DNA from: Pirellulaceae bacterium | Lineage (GTDB): Bacteria > Planctomycetota > Planctomycetia > Pirellulales > Pirellulaceae | Direction of reading: 5' to 3' | Assembly (NCBI GenBank): GCA_024102795.1 | Contig: JAGFJK010000060.1 | Span: 1-37,478, forward strand | Length of the DNA stretch: 37,478 bases | Shown: positions 31,358-37,478 of the stretch, in pieces | Numbering within the stretch: the stretch's first letter is position 1 | How the letters are laid out: each line of letters opens with the position of its first letter | Position numbers and translations under genes: made by a program | The notes under the pieces: model-generated | What the model was told of the DNA's origin: nothing | What the model saw: the letters and a program-made list of their open reading frames with translations, nothing else | Database searches by the model: none

Positions 31358-32476
31358 ATGAGCGTTTCGGTTCGGATGTTGGCCAGCCTGCTGGTTCTCG
31401 CGCTGCTTTCGACCACCGCCACGGTCCAGGCCAAGCCGCCTTGGGGATCGCTGATCCCGTTCACTCGCGTCGAAGCCGATCCAAACGTGTCGTACGAACT
31501 CTCCGAGAATCACGGGCCGTGGATGATCCTGGTTTCGTCCTTCGCCGGTCCGGGGGCCGAGCAGCAGGCCCACAAACTGGTGCTGGAGCTGCGGCGGGAG
31601 TTCCGGCTGCCGGCCTACATCCATCGGAAGAGTTATGACTACTCGCAGCCGGTGACGGGCCTGGGTCTGAACCGCTACGGCGAGCCGAAGAAGATGCGTT
31701 ACCGCCACGCCGGTAAGTTCGACGAGTACGCCGTGCTGGTGGGCGACTTCGATTCGTTCGAGAATCCGCAAGTCGCCAAGACGCTGCAACGCATCAAGTA
31801 CGCCCACCCCGCGTGCCTGGACTTCAAGCAGAACAAGCAAACCGCTCAGCGACTTGTCCTGCTGCGCGAAATCCATCGGCGGATCACCAACGATGAAGAC
31901 AAGCGGTCGCAGGGCCCCATGGGCAGCGCGTTCGTGACCCGCAATCCGCTGTTGCCGGAGGAGTACTTCCGCGATGGCAAACTTGACGAACTGGTACTGC
32001 AGATGAATCAGGAAGTCGAGTTCAGCTTGCTGGACAATCCGGGCAAGTACACGGTCCGCGTGGCGACGTTTCGCGGACAGGAGACAATGAACCTGGAGGA
32101 AATCGAGCGGCTCCAGGACAATTCCGGTGGCAGCACCAAGCTGGCGGAGGCAGCCGACCGCGCTCACCGGGTGGCCATGGGCCTGCGGCGCCGCGGCGTG
32201 GAAGCCTACGAGTTTCACGATCGCCATGAAAGCATTGTGACCATCGGCAGCTTCGAGTCGCTGGGACGGACGCTGGACAACGGCTCTCTGGAATTGAACC
32301 CCGCGGTCCACAAGGTCATGAAGGACTTCTCCGCCCGGCAGGAAGTGCTTCCCGGCGGCGGCGCGGCGGGCCTGGTACCCGTCAACGTCGACGGTGTGCC
32401 GCTGGACGTCCAGCCCTTGCCGATCGAGGTGCCTCGGCAGTCCGTGTCCACGGCGCTGAGGGCTGCTCGCCGCTGA
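31358..32476 (+). CDS. Exported protein with SPOR-like repeated segments, unknown function
   Basis: The 372-residue protein has a signal peptide (MSVSVRMLASLLVLALLSTT, cleavage probably after VQA). Three segments look alike: GPWMILVSSFAGPGAEQQAHKLVLELR, then YAVLVGDFDSFENPQVAKTLQRI, and KYTVRVATFRGQ followed by AHRVAMGLRRRGVEAYEF and SIVTIGSF. The strand-helix-strand pattern with aromatic start and Val/Ile-Gly-Ser-Phe resembles SPOR-type peptidoglycan-binding domains, but this is a weak visual match. ATG 31358 has AAGGAG 7 nt upstream. A hairpin follows the gene at 32500. It is likely periplasmic or cell-surface. Confidence 0.8.
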   Translation: MSVSVRMLASLLVLALLSTTATVQAKPPWGSLIPFTRVEADPNVSYELSENHGPWMILVSSFAGPGAEQQAHKLVLELRREFRLPAYIHRKSYDYSQPVTGLGLNRYGEPKKMRYRHAGKFDEYAVLVGDFDSFENPQVAKTLQRIKYAHPACLDFKQNKQTAQRLVLLREIHRRITNDEDKRSQGPMGSAFVTRNPLLPEEYFRDGKLDELVLQMNQEVEFSLLDNPGKYTVRVATFRGQETMNLEEIERLQDNSGGSTKLAEAADRAHRVAMGLRRRGVEAYEFHDRHESIVTIGSFESLGRTLDNGSLELNPAVHKVMKDFSARQEVLPGGGAAGLVPVNVDGVPLDVQPLPIEVPRQSVSTALRAARR

Positions 32477-32490
32477 CCAGGCGCCACGAC

Positions 32491-32533
32491 AAAAAAAAGG
32501 GCAGGCCGAGTAGAAATGAAAGCTCGACCTGCC
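32491..32533. terminator. Hairpin after the exported protein gene, with A8 before and no T-run after
   Basis: GGCAGG (32500-32505) pairs with CCTGCC (32528-32533) and CGAG (32507-32510) with CTCG (32523-32526), separated by a C/A mismatch. Eight A's (32491-32498) precede it. On the plus strand it lacks the T-tract of an intrinsic terminator; on the minus strand it would be followed by T8. It resembles the hairpin at 5256 in this orientation. Confidence 0.55.
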
Positions 32534-32669
32534 GGATGCCAACAAGGGCGTGAGGTATGATAGGTGGGAACTTAATGGACCTGGGCAGGGTTTGTCAACC
32601 CCATAAATTGGGGACCATCCTGTCGCAGCGCCGCGTTAGATCCCCCTTTCGTACCGTGGAGTGATTCCC

Positions 32670-33989
32670 ATGCGAGTCCGCGCTCAACGGCTTGTCCTGC
32701 TGCCGCTGCTGCTGATCCTGGAGAGTTTGGGCCTTGCCGTGGCACCGCTGGGCGCGGCCGATCCCAAGGACTGGTGCCGCCAGCACCTGGAGGAACTGGT
32801 CGAAGTCTATCGCGACTACCACGCTCATCCTGAACTGTCGTTTCACGAACAGCAGACCGCACGCCGGCTGGCCGAGCAGTGGCGGGCGGCGGGTGCGGAA
32901 GTGACCACGGGTGTCGGCGGACACGGCGTGGTCGGACTGCTTAAGAACGGCGACGGGCCGACGTTGATGCTGAGGACCGACCTGGACGCCTTGCCGGTGC
33001 GCGAGGAAACGGGTCTGGCGTTCGCTTCGCAGGTCAAGGTGCCTGGCGAGAACGGCGGCGAAGTGGGCGTGATGCACGCCTGCGGGCACGACGTGCATAT
33101 CGCCAACCTGGTCGGCGTGGCCCGCTTTCTGGCCGCCCACAAAGATGCCTGGCGAGGCACCGTGATGCTGATCGGCCAGCCGGCCGAAGAGCGGGGAGCG
33201 GGCGCCAAGGCGATGCTGGAGGATGGCCTGTTCGAACGGTTTCCCAAGCCCGACTTCGCCGTGGCCCTGCACGTCGACTCCACGCTCGCGGCCGGTCGGG
33301 TCGGCTATCGGCCCGGTTACGCCTTGGCCAACGTGGACAGCGTGGACATCACCGTGCACGGCAAGGGTGGCCATGGCGCTCAACCGCATACCACCATCGA
33401 CCCGATCGTGCAGGCCGCGCAACTGGTGCTGGCACTGCAGACCATCGTCAGCCGCGAAGTGAAGCCGACCGAGCCGGCGGTGGTCACCGTCGGTTCCATC
33501 CACGGCGGGACCAAGCACAACATCATCGGCAACGACTGCCACCTGCAAATCACCGTCCGCAGCTACTCCGACGACGTGCGGCAACACCTGCTGGAGGCGA
33601 TCCGCCGCAAGGCTCTGGCCGTGGCGATGGGCGCCGGCGCGCCGGAGCCGACGATTCGAGTCTCGGAAGGCACCCCGGCGCTGAAGAACGACCAGCAACT
33701 GGCGTTGCGCCTCGCCAAGTTGTTCGAGCGCGAGCTGGGAGCGGACAAGGTGGTGGAATCCGATCCGTCGATGGGGGGCGAGGACTTCAGCCGCTACGGA
33801 CTGGCGGGAGTTCCGATTCTGATGTACCGCCTGGGAGCGGTGGACGCCCGCCGGCTGGATCGCTACCAGCAACTCGGCCAACAGCCGCCCTCCCTCCACT
33901 CGTCCAAGTTCTATCCCGACATCGAAGAAACCTTGACGACTGGCATCGTCACCATGTCGGCCGCCGTGCTGGACCTGCTCAAGCCTTAG
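32670..33989 (+). CDS. M20-family metallo-amidohydrolase, exported
   Basis: The 439-residue protein has a signal peptide (LVLLPLLLILESLGL, ending GAA) and the full M20/amidohydrolase pattern: YHAHPELSFHE, the metal-binding TDLDALPV, MHACGHDVH, GQPAEERGAGAKAM and the dimerisation-domain GKGGHGAQPHTTIDPI, then SMGGEDFSRYG near the C-terminus. Hydrolysis of N-acyl amino acids or hippurate-like amides is the usual activity (two metal ions); the substrate is not readable from sequence. It probably acts outside the cytoplasm. ATG 32670 is preferred (GGAG 8 nt upstream); the GTG 32661 is in frame. The spacing to the next gene (56 nt) allows co-transcription. Confidence 0.92.
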   Translation: MRVRAQRLVLLPLLLILESLGLAVAPLGAADPKDWCRQHLEELVEVYRDYHAHPELSFHEQQTARRLAEQWRAAGAEVTTGVGGHGVVGLLKNGDGPTLMLRTDLDALPVREETGLAFASQVKVPGENGGEVGVMHACGHDVHIANLVGVARFLAAHKDAWRGTVMLIGQPAEERGAGAKAMLEDGLFERFPKPDFAVALHVDSTLAAGRVGYRPGYALANVDSVDITVHGKGGHGAQPHTTIDPIVQAAQLVLALQTIVSREVKPTEPAVVTVGSIHGGTKHNIIGNDCHLQITVRSYSDDVRQHLLEAIRRKALAVAMGAGAPEPTIRVSEGTPALKNDQQLALRLAKLFERELGADKVVESDPSMGGEDFSRYGLAGVPILMYRLGAVDARRLDRYQQLGQQPPSLHSSKFYPDIEETLTTGIVTMSAAVLDLLKP

Positions 33990-34045
33990 CGCCACAGTCC
34001 ACCGCGTTCCAACTGGAGCCACCTTTCGCCGAGTTCGGGTCGACC

Positions 34046-34591
34046 ATGAATGCGCGAGAACGCAAGTCGCTGCTCGAGGCGCTGCAGAGCCGCTTCGAGA
34101 AGAACCAGCAGCGGCATCCGGGACACGTCTGGGAACAGGTTCTGGCCCGGCTTGACGGAAGCCCCGCGGCACTGAAGTCGCTCGGCCAGATGGAGGCCTC
34201 TGGCGGAGAGCCTGACGTGATTGGTTACGACAAGGACTCCGGCCAGTACGTCTACTGCGACTGTTCCGTCGAGAGCCCGTCCGAGCGACGCAGTCTGTGC
34301 TACGACCACCAGGCACTGGACTCCCGCAAGGAGAATCGGCCCGCGGGCAGCGCCGTCGAGGCGGCGGCCGCGATGGGCATTGCGCTGCTGACCGAAACGC
34401 AGTACCGGCAGCTGCAGCAACTTGGCGAGTTCGACACGAAGACATCAAGCTGGGTGGCAACGCCCGAGGATGTCCGCTCGCTCGGCGGCGCGCTCTTCTG
34501 CGATCGGCGCTACGGCAGGGTATTCGTCTATCACAACGGAGCGCAGTCCTACTACGCAGCGCGGGGTTTCCGGGGCCTGCTGCGCGTGTGA
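34046..34591 (+). CDS. DUF4256 family protein
   Basis: The 181-residue soluble protein matches the DUF4256 family along its whole length: LLEALQSRFEKNQQRHPG at the start, MEASGGEPDVIGYDKDSGQYVYCDCS, SLCYDHQALDSRKENRP, AMGIALLTETQYRQLQQLGEFDTKTSSW, and GGALFCDRRYGRVFVYHNGA followed by SYYAARGFRG at the C-terminus. The function of the family is unknown. The family is patchily spread through bacteria, so transfer into this genome is possible. It has no signal peptide. A tandem hairpin array begins 10 nt after its stop. Confidence 0.9.
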   Translation: MNARERKSLLEALQSRFEKNQQRHPGHVWEQVLARLDGSPAALKSLGQMEASGGEPDVIGYDKDSGQYVYCDCSVESPSERRSLCYDHQALDSRKENRPAGSAVEAAAAMGIALLTETQYRQLQQLGEFDTKTSSWVATPEDVRSLGGALFCDRRYGRVFVYHNGAQSYYAARGFRGLLRV

Positions 34592-34600
34592 TCCCGCCAG

Positions 34601-35101
34601 CCAATTGGAGAGCGATTGTCCCCAATCGCTCCCCGCCGCGCGTGGCATTCGCCAATTGTGGAGCGATTGTCCCCAATCGCTCCTCGCGCCGCGCGTGGCA
34701 TTCGCCAATTGTAGAGCGATTGTCCTCAATCGCTCCTCGCGCCGCGCGTGGCGTCCGCCAATTGGAGAGCGATTGTCCCCAATCGCTCCCCGCGCCGCGC
34801 GTGGCGTCCGCCAATTGGAGAGCGATTGTCCCCAATCGCTCCCCGCCGCGCGTGGAGTCCGCCAATTGGAGAGCGATTGTCCCCAATCGCTCCCCGCCGC
34901 GCGTGGAGTCCGCCAATTGTAGAGCGATTGTCCCCAATCGCTCCCCGCCGCGCGTGGCATTCGCCAATTGTGGAGCGATTGTCCCCAATCGCTCCCCGCC
35001 GCGCGTGGCGTCCGCCAATTGGAGAGCGATTGTCCCCAATCGCTCCCCGCCGCGCGTGGCGTCCGCCAATTGTAGAGCGATTGTCCCCAATCGCTCCCCG
35101 C
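34601..35101. repeat. Tandem array of ten 51/53-bp units with a GAGCGATTG-TCCC-CAATCGCTC hairpin
   Basis: Units start at 34601, 34652, 34705, 34758, 34811, 34862, 34913, 34964, 35015 and 35066. Each has CCAATTGG or CCAATTGT, then a perfect 9-bp stem GAGCGATTG/CAATCGCTC around TCCC (one unit TCCT), then CCCCGCCGCGCGTGG-type GC-rich filler. The 53-bp units differ by CTCGCGCC or CCGCGCC in the filler. Stem sequence is unchanged in all units while filler varies. It lies between two plus-strand genes and ends near 35101. Confidence 0.92.
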
Positions 35102-35195
35102 CTCGGTTGGAATTCCGGGTTCCGGCGTGGTACTTTGAGACGATCTTCCAGCCAACTGAGCCAGCCACGCGAGCTTCCTTGCTGAGCGGGATTCC

Positions 35196-37016
35196 ATGAA
35201 CATGAAACTGCCCATACTGCCTGGTATTGCCGCGGCGGCTTTCCTGCTGCTGGTTCCCGCCTGCGTTTGGGGGCAGCCACAACCCGGCGATTACTCGCCG
35301 TCCAGGTACGAAGTGGTCGAGGAGCGGGACCGCACCGCGGCCATGCGCGATGGGGCGGAACTGATGCTGGACGTTTTCCGGCCCAAGGATGAAGGCCGTT
35401 TTCCGGCGATTCTGCTGCAGACACCATACAACAAGAGCGGTGCAGCGGCACGTGCTCAACGCTTCGCGGCTCGCGGATACGCCGTGGTCAACGTGGACAG
35501 CCGGGGCCGATTCCGTTCCGGCGGCGATTGGGATCCGTTCACTCCCTTGCACAAGACGGATGGCTACGATCTGGTCGAATGGGTCGCTCGGCAGCCCTGG
35601 TGCACGGGCAAGGTGGGAACCTACGGCCTGTCGTACATGGGCTGGACGCAGTGGTGGACTGCCTCGCAAGCGCCCCCCTCGCTCAAGGCGATCGTGCCGG
35701 AGGTGGCGCCGCCGGATCACTTTCTGAACTGCCCGTACCAAAACGGAATCCTGGTGTGCTGGATGGTGGACTGGGCCGGTTCGATGTCGGGCCGACTTCC
35801 CCACTCGGCGGGCCCGGGCCCCTATGGCGGATTCGCCGTGGACCGCGAGGAGGCTTACCGCCAAACGCCGTACGTCGAGTTCGACAAGTCGCGCCGGTAC
35901 TTGCCGACGGACTGGTGGCGGAAGTGGATCACCCAGAACACGTCCCAGGGCGAGTACTGGCGGGGGATCGCCTACCAGACGCCCGAGTCGTATGCCCGCG
36001 TGACCGTTCCATCCCTGGCCATTACCGGTTGGTTCGACGCCAATTTTCCGGGGACGCCCGGCAACTATCTGGCGATGAAGCAGCATGGCGGAACACCAGC
36101 CGCGCGCCGACCGCGGATGGTGATTGGTCCCTGGGAGCATATCATCAACAGCCGGCGTGAAGCGGCCGGAGTGGATTTCGGACCGCGGGCGATTATCGAC
36201 TGGGACGGTTATGTCTGTCGCTGGTTTGACTTTCACTTGCACGGGATCGATAACGGGGTGTTGGACGACCCGCCGATTCACGTGTTCGTGATGGGACGCA
36301 ACCAGTGGCGGACGGCGACCGACTGGCCCATCCCCGGCACCCGGTTCACCCGGTATTATCTGCACAGTGGCGGGCACGCCAACTCGTCGAGCGGCGACGG
36401 CACACTGACCCTCGATCCTCCCGGCACGGAACCGCCGGACCACTATACGTACGACCCGCACGACCCCACGCCGTCGGCCGGCTTCACGAACGGGCACATC
36501 GACGGCCCGCGCGACATCAGCGCGTCGGCCGCCCGCCAGGACGTGCTGGTTTACACGACCGCCGTACTCACGGAGGACGTCGAACTGATCGGTCCCATTA
36601 CGGCCAGGCTGTTCGCGGCCACCAGTGCCCGGGACACCGACTGGATGATCCGCTTGACTGATGTGTTTCCCGATGGCCGCTCGCTGTTCCTGGCGGAAGG
36701 CCTGATGCGGGCTCGCCACCGGGACCCGGAGGCCGGCGGAGCGTTCAACGCCGAACGGCTCAGCACGATCAACCCGGATCAGCCGTACGAGTACACGCTG
36801 GACTTCTGGCGACCTACCGGCAACGTCTTTGCAGCCGGGCATCGGATTCGAGTCGAGATTTCCAGCAGCTACTATCCGTACTATTTGCGGAACCTCAACA
36901 CGGGCGAGGACAACCTTGGCTTCGCCACGGAACCGGTGATTGCCCGGCAAACGGTGTTCCACGACCCGTCGCGGCCCTCGCATGTCGTGTTGCCCGTGAT
37001 CCCGCCCGGCAAGTAG
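35196..37016 (+). CDS. CocE/NonD-type alpha/beta hydrolase, exported
   Basis: The 606-residue protein has a signal peptide (LPILPGIAAAAFLLLVPACV, ending at about residue 26). The alpha/beta-hydrolase core carries FRPKDEGRFPAILLQTPYNK, VNVDSRGRFRSGGDW, the nucleophile Ser146 in GTYGLSYMGWTQ, the acid in ITGWFDANFPGT (about Asp280) and the histidine in GPWEHIINS (about His314). The beta-sandwich C-terminal half (PITARLFAATSARDTDWMIR onward) is the jelly-roll typical of peptidase S15 and cocaine esterase relatives. It probably hydrolyses an ester or amide outside the cytoplasm; substrate unknown. The start could be ATG 35196 or ATG 35202. Confidence 0.92.
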   Translation: MNMKLPILPGIAAAAFLLLVPACVWGQPQPGDYSPSRYEVVEERDRTAAMRDGAELMLDVFRPKDEGRFPAILLQTPYNKSGAAARAQRFAARGYAVVNVDSRGRFRSGGDWDPFTPLHKTDGYDLVEWVARQPWCTGKVGTYGLSYMGWTQWWTASQAPPSLKAIVPEVAPPDHFLNCPYQNGILVCWMVDWAGSMSGRLPHSAGPGPYGGFAVDREEAYRQTPYVEFDKSRRYLPTDWWRKWITQNTSQGEYWRGIAYQTPESYARVTVPSLAITGWFDANFPGTPGNYLAMKQHGGTPAARRPRMVIGPWEHIINSRREAAGVDFGPRAIIDWDGYVCRWFDFHLHGIDNGVLDDPPIHVFVMGRNQWRTATDWPIPGTRFTRYYLHSGGHANSSSGDGTLTLDPPGTEPPDHYTYDPHDPTPSAGFTNGHIDGPRDISASAARQDVLVYTTAVLTEDVELIGPITARLFAATSARDTDWMIRLTDVFPDGRSLFLAEGLMRARHRDPEAGGAFNAERLSTINPDQPYEYTLDFWRPTGNVFAAGHRIRVEISSSYYPYYLRNLNTGEDNLGFATEPVIARQTVFHDPSRPSHVVLPVIPPGK

Positions 37017-37150
37017 CCACGCCGACGAGTTCGCCGGCTGTTTGCCGAGTGTGCTGATTCCGCGGTAACCGGATTTGCTTCCGCGGCGCGCTGGCGAGCT
37101 GCTGGCGACCTCCTGTCGAAGTCAGTTCCGGCAAATTGCCCACGTTACCA

Positions 37151-37172
37151 GACAGGTACCTGACACCTTTTC
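37151..37172. repeat. GACAGGTACCTGACACCTTTT-type motif with 10-bp palindrome
   Basis: CAGGTACCTG (37153-37162) is a perfect palindrome inside the string GACAGGTACCTGACACC. I recall this kind of string near REP-associated transposase relics in several bacteria; no transposase is present here. Confidence 0.4.
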
Positions 37173-37205
37173 GTCCACAACCAGGGGTTAGTTAGCGGAT
37201 TATGC

Positions 37206-37326
37206 GGCCGGGCGGCTTCCCATAACGCCTCCGCCTCACCGCTACCAAGTCGACCGTAAAGTGTATGCCAGGTGAGGCTTACGTCGCTGTATCCGGCTGT
37301 TCCAGGTGCGCGTTATGCCGCCGGCC
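37206..37326. repeat. Long imperfect inverted repeat with an inner stem
   Basis: The outer arms are GGCCGG(G)CGGC (37206-37216) and GCCGCCGGCC (37317-37326), the middle arms CATAACGC (37221-37228) and GCGTTATG (37310-37317), and the inner arms GCCTCACC (37233-37240) and GGTGAGGC (37271-37278). It looks like a folded mobile-element end or a dispersed structured repeat. Confidence 0.55.
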
Positions 37327-37478
37327 TCGCCAAGAAATAACCCCCCCTCTCCGGCTCGTTGTACCACACAAGTCGACGCGGAGCCTGCTGGGTGGACCAC
37401 AAGTGGGGGACTGGACTTTTTGCTGGACCGTGCGAATGAATGTAGCGTGGACTTCGGCGCCAGGGCGTCCGAACAGAT

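Larger units (their letters stand above)
37017..37478. other. Intergenic region at the right edge, no gene seen
   Basis: The 462 nt hold a palindrome-containing GACAGGTACCTGACACC motif, a long imperfect inverted repeat (37206-37326) and, at the right edge, GTAGCGTGGACTTCGGCGCC, which looks like another dispersed intergenic repeat. No open frame with coding character was found. Confidence 0.5.

Noticed and set aside
34601..35101. CRISPR array
   Set aside because: Units are near-identical over their whole length with no variable spacers, and no cas genes are present.
32595..36983. 1462-codon open frame on the minus strand
   Set aside because: It is antisense to four well-supported plus-strand genes and is open because of GC-rich codon bias and the in-phase tandem array.
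37206..37326. Integron attC site
   Set aside because: CATAAC/GTTATG resemble attC boxes, but the pairing continues outside them and the inner stem spacing is strongly asymmetric; no integrase is seen.

Overview
The window is GC-rich chromosomal DNA with short, mostly co-directional gene runs, roomy intergenic spaces packed with small hairpin repeats, many exported proteins of unknown function, and small secreted proteins of a kind seen in Planctomycetota. I infer a planctomycete, probably Pirellulales; no rRNA or other phylogenetic marker in the window proves this.

Layout. 1-2651: the 5' part of an adenine-specific DNA methyltransferase running off the left edge (minus), divergent from a small conserved protein. 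2652-3235: repeat-rich spacer with a 28-bp perfect inverted repeat. 3236-6590: class I aminotransferase and carA (carbamoyl-phosphate synthase small subunit), separated by an array of 60-bp units with a hairpin core. 6622-10879 (minus): a four-gene cassette of coiled-coil protein, membrane-anchored formylglycine-generating-enzyme-like (FGE-like) protein, zinc-ribbon GTPase and GAP1-like protein, partly translationally coupled. 11232-12058: a secreted Cys-rich protein overlapping a small membrane protein. 12152-23578 (minus): inositol-monophosphatase-family enzyme followed by two giant exported/membrane proteins, the second of which looks like two ancestral genes fused.

23579-26683: a divergent promoter region with a candidate structured small RNA of about 130 nt (promoter, nested stems, intrinsic terminator), then a hypothetical gene and a cluster of small membrane protein, ECF sigma factor, putative anti-sigma protein and zinc-ribbon membrane protein. 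26684-27668: a structured, promoter-bearing leader followed by an exported protein made largely of Gly-Cys and His-Gly-Cys repeats and ending in an intrinsic terminator. 27992-29694: membrane-anchored protein plus HTTM-family membrane protein. 29727-31053 (minus): small lipoprotein and a HAD-like protein lacking its catalytic Asp. 31358-37016: exported protein of unknown function, M20 amidohydrolase, DUF4256 protein, a second tandem hairpin array (10 units of 51/53 bp), and an exported CocE/NonD-type alpha/beta hydrolase. 37017-37478: no gene; a long imperfect inverted repeat and short dispersed-repeat motifs.

The strongest candidates for something new are the GTPase/GAP1/FGE-like/coiled-coil cassette, the small RNA at about 23766-23895, the two unrelated tandem hairpin arrays (the first shows a compensatory base-pair change), and the structured leader before the Cys/His/Gly protein. 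Everything was read by eye; no searches or folding programs were run.
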